A stretch of DNA of 64,000 nucleotides from Streptomyces sp. NBC_00536 (GCF_036346295.1 NZ_CP107819.1:992001-1056000), one strand, 5' to 3'. Counted from the stretch's first letter, positions 49,907 to 58,842 are shown. A program made the numbers and translations. The notes: generated by a model not told the origin, from the letters alone.

Positions 49907-51019
49907 ATGAAGCACCGCACAGAGCGACGGCAGGAGCCCGCGGAGCCCGGGCAGGCACGGCGCGGGGCGTCCCGGCGCCGCTGGACGGGGGCCGTGGCCG
50001 CCGTCGTGGTGGCCGGGGTCGCGACCGGGTGCGCGCTCTCCTACTACGACGTCTTCTCGGACACGGGTGACGTCGTACGCTTCGACCAGGAGCAGTCACC
50101 GGCCCAGGCGGGCACCCCGGGCAAGGCCCCGGCCGATCCGCTGACCCGGATGCCGACCGGCCCGCAGCCCGAGCTGCGGATCGCCTCCACCGTCCCCGAG
50201 GACGGCACCAAGGTCATGGTCACGACCCTGGTGGGGAAGAAGTCCGGGTTCACCGGCAAGGTCTGGCTCTGGGTGCCGCCGCAGTACAAGGACCCCCGGT
50301 ACGCGCACAGCGGGTTCCCCGTCATGATCGCCCTGCCCGGCGGCCCGGGGTACCCCAACAACTACTGGATGGACCCGCACCTCAAGCTGGAGTCCAGCAT
50401 CTCCAAGTGGTCCCGGGAGGGCAGCAGCCTGCCCTTCATCCTCGCCATGCCGGTCCTGAACCCCGACACCGACAAGGGCGGGCTGTACTGGGACGGGAGC
50501 GACATCCCCGGCCAGCCCAAGATGGGCACCTGGCTGACCGAAGACGTCCCCGACCTCGTCCGCTCCACCTTCCGGACCATCGGCTCGCGCGACGGATGGG
50601 CCTTCATGGGCAGTTCCTCCGGGGGCTTCGCCGGACTGAAGGCGGTGCTGCAGAAGCCGGACCAGTTCAAGGCCGTGATCGCCGGAGGACCCGACATCGT
50701 TCCCGACTCACGGCTGTGGAACGGGCACCCCAGGGAGAAGGCCGAGAACAGCCCGCCGGAACTCGCGCGGAAACTGCTCGACCGCAACGGCCCCGAGGTC
50801 TACCTGGGCTTCCAGGTCGGCACCAAGGGCAGCGACGTCAAGAACCGGCCGCCCATCGAGAACTTCATCAAGGAGTACGGGAAGGGGCCCGTCAAGACGA
50901 GGTTCCAGGTCGACCAGGGCGGCGGCCACGACGCCTACAGCTACGTCCCCGGCATGTACAACGGCGGACTGATCCAGTGGATCAGCCGGCACATGCGGGG
51001 ACCGGTCCCGACCGCGTAA
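49907..51019 (+). CDS. Secreted alpha/beta-hydrolase fold esterase
   Basis: 370 aa. A charged N terminus and the hydrophobic stretch AVAAVVVAGVATGCALSYY form a signal or anchor; ATGC may be a lipobox. The nucleophile elbow is GWAFMGSSSGGFAGLKAVLQ near residue 222 and the catalytic His is in QGGGHDAYSYVPGMYN near 345. This is the antigen-85/esterase D-like fold (PF00756 type): VWLWVPPQYKDPRYAHSGFP. It would act on esters or lipids in the cell envelope. Start ATG follows CACAGG only, so translation may be weak. Confidence 0.88.
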   Translation: MKHRTERRQEPAEPGQARRGASRRRWTGAVAAVVVAGVATGCALSYYDVFSDTGDVVRFDQEQSPAQAGTPGKAPADPLTRMPTGPQPELRIASTVPEDGTKVMVTTLVGKKSGFTGKVWLWVPPQYKDPRYAHSGFPVMIALPGGPGYPNNYWMDPHLKLESSISKWSREGSSLPFILAMPVLNPDTDKGGLYWDGSDIPGQPKMGTWLTEDVPDLVRSTFRTIGSRDGWAFMGSSSGGFAGLKAVLQKPDQFKAVIAGGPDIVPDSRLWNGHPREKAENSPPELARKLLDRNGPEVYLGFQVGTKGSDVKNRPPIENFIKEYGKGPVKTRFQVDQGGGHDAYSYVPGMYNGGLIQWISRHMRGPVPTA

Positions 51020-51084
51020 CGGCGGCGGGACCGGGGGCCGGGTCGGTCGGGCCGGGGGGAGCCGACCGGCCGGTGCGCCGCGGG

Positions 51085-51900
51085 TCAGCCACCCTCGGTG
51101 ATCGCCGGGGCCGGCTCGTTCTTGTAGTTCGCCGCGCCGAAGTTGCTCTTGACGAACTTCGCCCAGGAACCGTCCTGGACCATCTTGCGCAGGGCGTCGT
51201 TGATCTTCTTCTGAAGGGCCTTGTCGCCCTTCTTGAGCCCGATGCCGTAGTTCTCCTTGCTCAGGTTCAGCCCGGCGAGCTTGAACTTGCCCTGGTTGCC
51301 CTCCTGGGCGGCGTACCCGGCGAGGATCGTGTTGTCCGTGGTCAGCGCGTCGAGCTGGCTGTCCTGGAGGGCGATGAGGCACTCCGAGTAGCCCGGGAGC
51401 TCCAGCAGGTCCGCCTTGGGGGCGAGGCTCTTCTTGATGTTCTCGGCCGAGGTCGAGCCGGTCACCGAGCACAGCCGCTTGCTGTTGAGGTCCTCGGGCT
51501 TGGTGATGTCGGTCTGGGAGGCGCGGAGCAGCAGGTCCTGGTGGGCCAGGAAGTACGGTCCGGCGAAGTCGACCTTGGTCTTGCGCTTGTCGTTGATCGA
51601 GTAGCTCGCGGCGACGAACTTGACCTCGTTGAACTGGATGAGCAGTTCCCGGTCGGCGCTGTAGACCTGCTTGAACTCGATCTCGCTGGGCTTGTAGCCC
51701 AGCTCCTTGGCCACGTAGCGGGCGACGTCCACGTCGAACCCGGAGAACGTGCCGTCCGCCGCCCGGTACCCGAGGCCGGGCTGGTCGAACTTGATCCCGA
51801 TCGGGATCGTGTGCTTGGCGTCATCGTTCGCGCCGCACCCGGAGGTGGTCAGGGCTAGAGCGATCGTTGCGGCGACCGCACCGGCCTGGGAAACCTTCAT
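51085..51900 (-). CDS. Glutamate-type ABC transporter substrate-binding lipoprotein
   Basis: 271 aa. Lipobox LALTTSGCGAN puts the Cys at residue 22, anchoring it outside the membrane. The amino-acid-binding fold is typical: IPIGIKFDQPGLGYRAADGT, FSGFDVDVARYVAKELGYKP, NDKRKTKVDFAGPYF and LCSVTGSTSAENIKKSL. This matches the GluB-like subgroup of glutamate binding proteins. No permease or ATPase gene is adjacent, so it is an orphan or serves a transporter elsewhere. ATG 51900 with GGAGAGAG. Confidence 0.93.
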   Translation of the reverse strand: MKVSQAGAVAATIALALTTSGCGANDDAKHTIPIGIKFDQPGLGYRAADGTFSGFDVDVARYVAKELGYKPSEIEFKQVYSADRELLIQFNEVKFVAASYSINDKRKTKVDFAGPYFLAHQDLLLRASQTDITKPEDLNSKRLCSVTGSTSAENIKKSLAPKADLLELPGYSECLIALQDSQLDALTTDNTILAGYAAQEGNQGKFKLAGLNLSKENYGIGLKKGDKALQKKINDALRKMVQDGSWAKFVKSNFGAANYKNEPAPAITEGG

Positions 51901-52071
51901 GCTGGACTCTCTCCGATGGAAACGGCTTGCTTGGAGAAGCTAGAAAGCCATGAGCGCAGCGTCACTACATCTGAGGAAAAATTGAGGATAACGATCCGGG
52001 CGGGCCCGAAGATCCTCATGGCAGCATGACGGGGTACGGGGGCAACGCACGTGACCTGGAGGGGGAGTTCG

Positions 52072-52617
52072 GTGAGCGGAGTACGCAAGAGCCTGGCCCG
52101 GGTGGAGGTGGCGCTGAAATGGGATCCCAGCGCGCCCGGTTCGCCCGCCAATGACCTCGACATCATCGCGGCGGTGTACGCGGAGGGTGATGTGCGGGGA
52201 ACGCCCGAATATGTCGTGTACTTCGACCATCGGGCTCCCGACGGCACCATCACCCTGAACCGGGACAGCCGCACCGGTCAGGGGTTCGGCTTCGACGAGG
52301 TGATGACCCTCGAACTCGACCGGATGTCGGAGCGGCTGCGGCGGGTGGTCGTGGGCGTGGTCGTCCAGAGCGACGACGGCACGCGGACCTTCGGTGACAT
52401 CGGCGGCATGGCCCTGCGGATCCGCGAGGGGTACACCGACCTCGTGGCCGAGGGTCCGGTCGCGGGCGTGGCGGGCGTCGCGGCGGCCACGGTCGCGGTG
52501 TTCACGCGGGACGCCGCGGGCGCGTGGTCCCTGGACCCGGCCGTGCACGGTGTGGACGCCGGACCGGAGGAATACCTCCGGATCATGGGCGACACCCCCG
52601 CCGCCGGCCCCTCCTGA
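52072..52617 (+). CDS. TerD family protein
   Basis: 181 aa. TerD-like calcium-binding fold with VALKWDPSAPGSPANDLDII, YVVYFDHRAPDGTITLNRDS and RVVVGVVVQSDDGTRTFGDI; acidic residues in the DLD and DRDSRTG strands are the Ca2+ sites. TerD proteins take part in stress and tellurite resistance. The GTG at 52072 was chosen because GGAGGGGGA lies five bases before it, whereas the GTG at 52051 has none. A terminator follows. Confidence 0.85.
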   Translation: MSGVRKSLARVEVALKWDPSAPGSPANDLDIIAAVYAEGDVRGTPEYVVYFDHRAPDGTITLNRDSRTGQGFGFDEVMTLELDRMSERLRRVVVGVVVQSDDGTRTFGDIGGMALRIREGYTDLVAEGPVAGVAGVAAATVAVFTRDAAGAWSLDPAVHGVDAGPEEYLRIMGDTPAAGPS

Positions 52618-52622
52618 AAAGA

Positions 52623-52674
52623 CGCGGACCGGATGGCGGCCGCTCCTGCTGGAGCGTCCGCCACCCGGTCCGCG
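52623..52674. terminator. Bidirectional terminator after TerD
   Basis: Arms CGCGGACCGG and CCGGTCCGCG (with two mismatches further in) enclose a GGAGCG/CGCTCC stem and a TGCT loop; it serves the TerD gene and the convergent TetR gene. Confidence 0.8.
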
Positions 52675-52754
52675 GGGGTGCGCTGCCACCGTCCCCACGA
52701 GGCAGCGCGGGCAGGCGGTCCGTCCGGTCATCGGAGACGGCCGCCCGCCGGTCT

Positions 52755-53387
52755 TCAGGGGCCCGGAGCCGGGCCCGGAGCCAGGCCCAGTGCGGGCAGC
52801 AGCGCGGCGTCGACGAAGCGGACCAGGTAGTCGGCGTCGGCGTAGCGGCCCTCCAGAACGGGCCGGATCCGCAGGACGCCCATCAGCTGCGCCGGGAGGA
52901 ATTCCACGGCGGGGTGGCCCGCGGCGATCTCGCCCCGCGCGACGCCCCGCGCGACCATCGCGTCGAAGGCGGCCAGTTCGGGTTCGACCAGCGCCTCGCG
53001 CAGGGCCCCCTGGAGTTCCTCGTCGTTCATGACGGCGTGACCGAGGGCCTGGGTGAGGCGGGTGTCGCGGCCCGAGGTGCCGGCCGCGATCCGGGCGGCC
53101 GCGCGGAGGTCTCCGGCGAGGGTGCCGGTGTCGACGGCGGCGAGGGTGCGGCCGCTCCGGGCCGAGCGCAGGGCCGCGGCGACCAGCTGGGGCTTGGTCT
53201 TCCACTGCCGGTAGAGCGTGGACTTCCCGCAGTTGGCGCGGGCCGCGACGCCCTCCATGGTCAGGGCCTCGTAGCCGTGTTCGCGGAGCTGTTCGAGGAC
53301 CGCGTCGTAGAACTCCTGCTCCCGCTCCGGGGTGATCTTGGAGCGGCGCGCGGCGGCGGCCGGCGACGGCGATGCCGATGTCGTCAT
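52755..53387 (-). CDS. TetR family regulator of the adjacent PAP2 gene
   Basis: 210 aa. HTH: REQEFYDAVLEQLREHGYEA, LTMEGVAARANCGKSTLYRQ, WKTKPQL. The C-terminal domain carries ARIAAGTSGRDTRLTQALGH, the TetR_C33-like region. Translation probably starts at ATG 53387 with GGGGAGAG upstream; the frame extends 33 codons earlier into the operator array, where no ribosome site exists. A triple direct repeat sits between it and the divergent PAP2-type gene. Confidence 0.93.
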   Translation of the reverse strand: MTTSASPSPAAAARRSKITPEREQEFYDAVLEQLREHGYEALTMEGVAARANCGKSTLYRQWKTKPQLVAAALRSARSGRTLAAVDTGTLAGDLRAAARIAAGTSGRDTRLTQALGHAVMNDEELQGALREALVEPELAAFDAMVARGVARGEIAAGHPAVEFLPAQLMGVLRIRPVLEGRYADADYLVRFVDAALLPALGLAPGPAPGP

Positions 53388-53458
53388 GGGCGGCTCTCCC
53401 CTCCGGCGGTGGCGGTCTTCGAGTGGTTCTCGATACGGAAGCGTACCGGAACGCAGGC

Positions 53459-53500
53459 GTATCGGTACACTCTCGTATCGATACATTGTCGTATCGGTAG
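53459..53500. promoter_or_regulatory. Three operator dyads spaced 16 bp between TetR and the PAP2 gene
   Basis: GTATCGGTAC (53459), GTATCGATAC (53475) and GTATCGGTAG (53491) are 16 bases apart. The second is a perfect palindrome. They cover the divergent promoter, ending 25 bases before the PAP2 start. Confidence 0.7.
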
Positions 53501-53524
53501 TCGCAGAGGAAAGAGAACCGCGGC

Positions 53525-54358
53525 ATGACCCAGCGCACCACGGCCGTCGGGCGGCCCCGGGCGATACCCGAGCTGCTGCTCGTCGCGGTCCTCTTCGCCG
53601 TGTACAAGGGCGGCCGGATGCTGACGGCGGGCCACACCGACGACGCCTTCCGCAACGCGGGCCGCGTCTGGGACGCCGAGCGCGCCCTGCACCTGCCGGG
53701 CGAGGGCCTGGTCCAGGACCTGCTCCTGCACAGCGACACCGTCGTCCACCTCGCGAACACCTACTACGCGGCCGTGCACTTCCCGGCCACCGCGGCCTTC
53801 CTGATCTGGCTGTACCTGCGCCGCCCCGGCCACTACCTGTGGGCCCGCCGGGTCCTCGCGGCGCTCACCGCCGTCGGGCTGGTCGTGCACCTCGGCTTCC
53901 CGCTGGCCCCGCCGCGGCTGCTCGGGGCCGCGCACCTGGTCGACACCGGGCAGGTCTACGGGCCCACGGTCTACGGCGCGGCGCCCGCGGCGGACACCAT
54001 GGCCAACCAGTTCGCGGCGATGCCCTCGCTCCACTTCGGCTGGGCGCTCATGCTGGCGATCGGCATGATCGCGGCCACCCGCGGGCGCCTGCGGTACCTG
54101 TGGCTGCTGCACCCGCTGCTGACCCTGACCGTGATAGTCGGCACGGCCAACCACTACTGGCTCGACGCCGCCGTCGCGACCGCGCTGCTCGGCGTCGCCC
54201 TGCTGGTGGTCCCCCGGCCCGTGGCGGACCGTACGCCGCAGGACGGATCAGCCGGTCCGGGCGGCGGGGCCGTGCGCGTGGGCGAGGACGACGGCCTGCG
54301 GGCGGCCGGAGAGCGCGAGCTCGCTCATGCGGTGGTGACACCGGGACGGTCGGGCTGA
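53525..54358 (+). CDS. PAP2 superfamily membrane protein (Aur1/Ipt1-like)
   Basis: 277 aa with about six helices. The phosphatase-type motifs are AAMPSLHFGWALMLAIG near residue 160 and GTANHYWLDAAVATALLG near 200, the second and third PAP2 blocks as in Aur1/Ipt1-like inositolphosphotransferases; the first block is weak. It would act on lipid phosphates or transfer a phospho-head group. The start codon follows an AAAGAGAACC site. The C-terminal 45 residues are polar. Repressed by the neighbouring TetR, as the operator array suggests. Confidence 0.88.
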   Translation: MTQRTTAVGRPRAIPELLLVAVLFAVYKGGRMLTAGHTDDAFRNAGRVWDAERALHLPGEGLVQDLLLHSDTVVHLANTYYAAVHFPATAAFLIWLYLRRPGHYLWARRVLAALTAVGLVVHLGFPLAPPRLLGAAHLVDTGQVYGPTVYGAAPAADTMANQFAAMPSLHFGWALMLAIGMIAATRGRLRYLWLLHPLLTLTVIVGTANHYWLDAAVATALLGVALLVVPRPVADRTPQDGSAGPGGGAVRVGEDDGLRAAGERELAHAVVTPGRSG

Positions 54359-54439
54359 CCTCCGCCGTCCGGAACCCGGGAATTCGATGCGGAAACGCTG
54401 CGCGTTGAGTGGGGCGGTGGTGCTCACGAGGCTGGGGCC

Positions 54440-55072
54440 ATGGACCTCACGGACCCTGTGGACCCCGGCCCGGCAGACACCGCCGGCGGTGACGGAATGG
54501 CCGACGCACGCGTCGTGGCGCTCTTCCTGGGCGGCGACGAGGACGGCATGACGGCCGTCTACCTCCGCTGGCGGCCCCTCGTGCACACCTTCGCCCGCCG
54601 CCGGCTGGGCGACGACCGGGAGGCCGAGGACGTCACCCAGCAGGTGTTCCTCGCCGCCTGGCGGGGCCGCCGCGGCTACCGGCCCGGCAGCGGTGACCTG
54701 GGCGGCTGGCTGGTCGGCATCACCCGTCACAAGGTGGCGGACGCGCTGGCCGCGCGCGCCCGGCGGGCCCGCGCGGTGGCCGCCGCCGGAGCGCAGTACG
54801 ACGTCACGTGGCCGCCCGGGGCCACGGCGGAACCGGAGTGCGCCCTGGACCGGGTGCTCGTCCTCGGCGAGCTGGCCCGGCTGCCGTCGGCGCAGCAGCG
54901 GATCCTGCGGCTGGCGTACTACGGGGACCTGACCCAGACCCAGATCGCGGCGTGCACGGGGATGCCGCTGGGGACCGTCAAGAGCCACATGCGGCGCGCC
55001 CTGTACCGCCTGCGGTACTCCCTGCGGGCGCAGGCCCAGCCGCAGGGCCAGCCGCTGTCAGCGACTCGATGA
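54440..55072 (+). CDS. ECF RNA polymerase sigma factor (LitS-like by context)
   Basis: 210 aa. Region 2: TAVYLRWRPLVHTFARRRLG and EAEDVTQQVFLAAWRGRRGY; region 4: LPSAQQRILRLAYYGDLTQT, QIAACTGMPLGTVKSHMRRA. It has no separate anti-sigma gene. In Streptomyces light-response loci an ECF sigma (LitS) works with a MerR-type, B12-dependent regulator (LitR) and drives carotenoid and photolyase genes; here a broken MerR gene follows convergently and a photolyase gene lies next. The assignment is from that layout. The N-terminal 20 residues before GMADARVVALF are variable; ATG 54497 is an alternative start. Confidence 0.85.
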   Translation: MDLTDPVDPGPADTAGGDGMADARVVALFLGGDEDGMTAVYLRWRPLVHTFARRRLGDDREAEDVTQQVFLAAWRGRRGYRPGSGDLGGWLVGITRHKVADALAARARRARAVAAAGAQYDVTWPPGATAEPECALDRVLVLGELARLPSAQQRILRLAYYGDLTQTQIAACTGMPLGTVKSHMRRALYRLRYSLRAQAQPQGQPLSATR

Positions 55073-55519
55073 CGTCGACCGCCGAACGCAGCGCGTACAG
55101 CCGTTCCGCGCGCGGCGCGGGCGCGCCGGCCGCGCCCCAGCCGGGGCCCGCGAGCAGCACCCGGGGGTGGGCGCGGGCCCCGCGCAGCCACCATTCGATG
55201 CCCGAGACCGACCGGACCAGCGCACGGTCCGCGGTCGTCCGGACCTGGGACCAGAGCACGACGGCGCGCGGGCCGATCCGGCGGGGGGCACCCCCTGGGA
55301 CGTGAGCCGGCACATCAGTTCCAGGCGGGCGACGTCGTCCGGGGTCCAGCGGCGGTGCCTGCCGTCCTCGCGGCGGGCCGGGCCGATGGCGTAACGGCGT
55401 TCCCAGGAGCGCAGGGTGGTGGGCGAGACGCGCCGGGCGACGGCGCCGGTGCTCAGCGGCCACGCCGTAGCCGCGGCCGGCGGCTCCGGGGCGGAATGCG
55501 CACGGTCCACCCCCGTCAC
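54978..55519 (-). pseudogene. MerR family regulator, LitR-like, internally deleted and frame-shifted
   Basis: The reading frame from GTG 55519 gives a MerR HTH domain (STGAVARRVSPTTLRSWERR, HRRWTPDDVARLELMCRLTS) but then turns to low-complexity sequence and stops at 55058. Another frame on the same strand, open to 54978, carries the kind of C terminus found in B12-binding-like regulators (RAVVLWSQVRTTADRALVRS, then GIEWWLRGARAHPRVLLAGP). The two fit one gene that has lost most of the cobalamin domain, with a frame change near the GGGGGTGCCCCCC run (about 55288-55300). No EH/DxHxxG motif remains. Its former role would be light- or B12-responsive repression of the neighbouring sigma and photolyase genes. 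Confidence 0.65.
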
Positions 55520-55613
55520 GATACGGGCCGACGCGGCGGGACCCGGAGCACCCGGAGCGGAGCACCCCGCGCGGGGCGGCCGGTCACGATGCGGCCCGTC
55601 GCCGCGCGGCCGG

Positions 55614-56987
55614 TCACGATGCGTCGCGGGCCCGCTTGAACCGGCCCAGCGCGTCGGCGAGGTCCACCACCGGATCCGGATAGTCGTACCGGGCCCGCTC
55701 CAGCCCGGACAGCCGCCAGGGCTCGAAGACGTCCGGCGCGGGCAAGCCGGCCAGCTCCGGCACCCACCGGTGGACGTAGTGGCCGTGCGGGTCGTACCGC
55801 CGGGCCTGCCGGACCGGGTTGAGGACCCGGTTGGGCCGGGTGTCGGTGCCGGTCCCGGCCGCCCATTGCCAGTTGAGCTGGTTGTTCGCGAGGTCCCCGT
55901 CGACGAGAAGGTCCAGGAAGTGCCGGGCGCCGGTCCGCCAGTCGACGTAGAGGGTCTTGGTGAGGAAGCTCGCGGCGAGCAGCCGTCCCCGGTTGTGCAT
56001 CCAGCCCTCGTGCCGCAGCTGGCGCATCGCCGCGTCGACCAGCGGATAGCCGGTGCGGCCCGCCTTCCACGCCTCGGTCTCCTCGGCGGCCGCCGCGTCG
56101 GTGCGCCAGAGATCGTGGCGGGCCCGGTAGTCCTCGTGCGCCGTGGCGGGGCGGGCGGCGAGCACCTGGTGGTGGAAGTCCCGCCAGCACAGCTGCCGGA
56201 CGAAGGCCGCCGCGCCGGGACCGCCCGCCGCCCGCGCCCGGTGGACGCATTCGGCGGGCGAGAGGGTGCCGAAGTGCAGGTGGGGGGAGAGCCGGGAGGT
56301 GGCGTCCCCGGCCAGGTCGTCGTGGGTGTCCTCGTAGCGCGCGACGCCGTCGCGCAGCCAGCCGGTGAGCCGGGCCCGGGCCTCGGGCTCGCCGCCGCGC
56401 GCGAGGCCCGGCGAGAGTCCCCGTACGGCGCCCCGGTCGGGCAGCGGCTCCGAGCCGACGGCCGCGGGCACCCGGACCGCGCGTGGGGCGACCGCCGGGG
56501 TCCGCGGGGGCTGCTCGGACCAGCGGCGGAAGTACGGGGTGAAGACCGCGAAGTGGTCCGATCCCGCCGGGGCCACGGCGCCGGGGGCGAGGACCGTCAC
56601 CACCGCGTCGTGCACGTGGAGCCGCCGCCCCTCCCGCTCCAGCGCGGCGCGCAGCCGCTCCTCGCGTCCGTGGGCGTAGGCACTGACCCCGGCCGCCATG
56701 TGTACCTCGTCGGCGTCGGCCTCCCGGACCACCGCGCACACCTGCGCGACGGTGTCCCCGGAGCGGACGACGAGGCGGCCGCCGCGCTCGCGCAGCCCGG
56801 TGTCGAGGGCGGCCAGGCAGTCGGCGAGGAAGGCCAGCCGGTTGGGGGCGGCGAAGCCGGCCGCTTCGACGCCCCGGTCGCGGACGAACAGCGGCACCAC
56901 CTCGGTGGAGGAGGAGAGCGCGGCCCGCATCGGCGGATGGTCGTGCAGGCGCAGGTCCGAGGTGTAGAGGACGACCGCGACGTTCAT
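55614..56987 (-). CDS. phr: Deoxyribodipyrimidine photolyase
   Basis: 457-aa cryptochrome/photolyase protein that uses blue light and FADH to split pyrimidine dimers. N-terminal antenna domain: MNVAVVLYTSDLRLHDHPPM. FAD-binding signatures: SRLSPHLHFGTLSPAECVHR near residue 233, EGWMHNRGRLLAASFLTK near 332, LNWQWAAGTGTDTRPNRVLN near 377, and RWVPELAGL. ATG 56987. It lies 94 bases before the broken LitR-like gene and 160 bases after the SDR-DUF2867 gene on the same strand, so they may form one light/stress group. Confidence 0.96.
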   Translation of the reverse strand: MNVAVVLYTSDLRLHDHPPMRAALSSSTEVVPLFVRDRGVEAAGFAAPNRLAFLADCLAALDTGLRERGGRLVVRSGDTVAQVCAVVREADADEVHMAAGVSAYAHGREERLRAALEREGRRLHVHDAVVTVLAPGAVAPAGSDHFAVFTPYFRRWSEQPPRTPAVAPRAVRVPAAVGSEPLPDRGAVRGLSPGLARGGEPEARARLTGWLRDGVARYEDTHDDLAGDATSRLSPHLHFGTLSPAECVHRARAAGGPGAAAFVRQLCWRDFHHQVLAARPATAHEDYRARHDLWRTDAAAAEETEAWKAGRTGYPLVDAAMRQLRHEGWMHNRGRLLAASFLTKTLYVDWRTGARHFLDLLVDGDLANNQLNWQWAAGTGTDTRPNRVLNPVRQARRYDPHGHYVHRWVPELAGLPAPDVFEPWRLSGLERARYDYPDPVVDLADALGRFKRARDAS

Positions 56988-57147
56988 GGACGGGCTCCGT
57001 GTCAGGGTGGGGGGCGGGGACTGCTGTCGTGCGGTACTTCGCCCCGGACCCGCGGTTCGGATGCGGGGGCGCCCCCGGCTCCGGGCCCGGCGTCCGGTCC
57101 GAGTCCCGGCGTCCGGCCGGGGTCCAGCGTCCGGCCCGGGTCACGGC

Positions 57148-58719
57148 TCAGGGAGTGGCATCCCGCGCGGGGTCCGGGGCTGCCGGCAGGGCGGCGGCCG
57201 CGCGGGCGATGTTGCGGGCCATGCCGCCGAAGACCACCGCGTGGAAGGGGGACACGCTCCACCAGTAGAGGTGTCCGAGCAGCCCGTGCGGATGGAACAG
57301 GGCGCGCTGGCGGTACCGGGCTCCGGACCCGCGGGCCCCGCCGGTGCCCGGCTCGACGTACATCTCCAGCCAGGCGAGCCCCGGCAGCCGCATCTCGGCT
57401 CGCAGCCGGAGCAGCCGCCCCGGTTCGATCTCCTCCACGCGCCAGAAGTCGAGGGAGTCCCCCACCCGCAGCAGGGCCGCGTCGCGCCGGCCGCGCCGGA
57501 TCCCGGCTCCGCCGACGAGCCGGTCGAGCCAGCCCCGTACCGCCCAGGCGAGCGGGAAGGAGTACCAGCCGTTCGCCCCGCCGATCCCCTCCACCACCCG
57601 CCAGAGCGCCTGCGGCGAGGCGTCCACCGCCCGCTCCCGGGAGTCGGTGTAGAGGCTGCCGCCCGCCCAGTCGGGGTCGGTGGGCAGCGGGTCACTGGGG
57701 GCGCCGGGCAGCGAGGCCGAGGACCAGCGGGTGCTGACGTCCGCCTCGCGCACTCGCCGCAGGGCCAGTTCCAGGGCCCGGTCGAAGCCGATCGGGGCGC
57801 CCGGGGGATCGGGCACGTACCGCGCGATGTCGTGCTCGTGGCAGACCACCTCGTGGCGCAGGGACTCGGCCAGCGGCCGGGCCAGCGCCCGTGGTACGGG
57901 CGTGACCAGGCCGATCCAGTGGCTGGACAGGCGCGGGGTGAGCATCGGGACGCGCAGGATCAGCCGGTGCGGCAGGGCGGCGACGGCGGCGTAGCGGCGC
58001 ATCATCTGCTCGTAGGTGACCACGTCCGGCCCGCCGATGTCGAAGGCGCGGCTGACCCCGGCGGGCAGGGTGGCGGCGCCGACGAGGTAGCGCAGCACGT
58101 CGCGGACGGCGATCGGCTGGATGCGGGTGCCGACCCAGCTCGGGGTGACCATGACCGGGAGCCGTTCGGTGAGGTAGCGCAGCATCTCGAAGGACGCGGA
58201 ACCGGAACCGATGATGACCGCGGCGCGCAGTACGGCGGTGGGCACGCCCGAACCGAGGAGGATCTCGCCGACCTCGGCCCGCGAGCGCAGGTGCGGGGAG
58301 AGGTCCTGTGGCGGGACCCCGGCCGGGGTCAGGCCGCCGAGGTAGACGATCCGGCGGACCCCGGCCGCGCGGGCCCGTCCGGCGAAGATCCGGGCGGCGG
58401 ACCGGTCGCGTTCCTCGAATCCCGCGCCGGTGCCGAGCGCGTGCACGAGGTAGTAGGCGACGTCGGTTCCGCGCAGGGCGGCCGCCACCGCGTCCGGGTC
58501 GGTGACGTCCCCGCGCATCACCTCGGCCCGGTCGGCCCAGGGGTGGTCGCGCAGTCGCTCGGGCGAGCGGGCCAGGCAGCGGACCCGGTGGCCCGCGTCG
58601 AGGAGTTCGGGCACCAGGCGGCCGCCGATGTATCCGGTGGCGCCGGTGACCAGGCAGGTCAGCCCGCCGGTGGTGGGTGCGGCCGCCGCGCCGCCGGTCG
58701 TGGTCGCGTGGTCGTCCAT
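57148..58719 (-). CDS. SDR-DUF2867 fusion protein
   Basis: 523 aa. Residues about 18-300 are an atypical SDR: CLVTGATGYIGGRLVPELLD, YYLVHALGTG, RRIVYLGGLTP and FDIGGPDVVTYEQMM. Residues about 345-510 are DUF2867: RWSSASLPGAPSDPLPTD, WYSFPLAWAVRGWLDRLVGG, FWRVEEIEPGRLLRLRAEMR, HPHGLLGHLYWWSVSPFH. Such fusions are common beside photolyase genes in light-inducible loci of Streptomyces. The enzyme may act on a lipid or isoprenoid; the substrate is unknown. Confidence 0.9.
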   Translation of the reverse strand: MDDHATTTGGAAAAPTTGGLTCLVTGATGYIGGRLVPELLDAGHRVRCLARSPERLRDHPWADRAEVMRGDVTDPDAVAAALRGTDVAYYLVHALGTGAGFEERDRSAARIFAGRARAAGVRRIVYLGGLTPAGVPPQDLSPHLRSRAEVGEILLGSGVPTAVLRAAVIIGSGSASFEMLRYLTERLPVMVTPSWVGTRIQPIAVRDVLRYLVGAATLPAGVSRAFDIGGPDVVTYEQMMRRYAAVAALPHRLILRVPMLTPRLSSHWIGLVTPVPRALARPLAESLRHEVVCHEHDIARYVPDPPGAPIGFDRALELALRRVREADVSTRWSSASLPGAPSDPLPTDPDWAGGSLYTDSRERAVDASPQALWRVVEGIGGANGWYSFPLAWAVRGWLDRLVGGAGIRRGRRDAALLRVGDSLDFWRVEEIEPGRLLRLRAEMRLPGLAWLEMYVEPGTGGARGSGARYRQRALFHPHGLLGHLYWWSVSPFHAVVFGGMARNIARAAAALPAAPDPARDATP

Positions 58720-58842
58720 GGCTCTCTCCCTTCCGGCCCCCGCCCCGGATCCCCTGTCGGTCGGACCCTCTCACGGTAATTCGCGGCGCAGGGGGAGGAC
58801 GGATGCGACGTGGGCGGCCCTGTCCGATGAAGGGTCGGTTTG

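Noticed and set aside
49692..49910. 72-codon + strand ORF before the esterase gene
   Set aside because: Overlaps the interleaved repeats and has no homology-like pattern or SD site.
55416..57737. 773-codon + strand ORF over photolyase and SDR
   Set aside because: Low-complexity Arg/Gly/Pro translation, antisense to two conserved genes.
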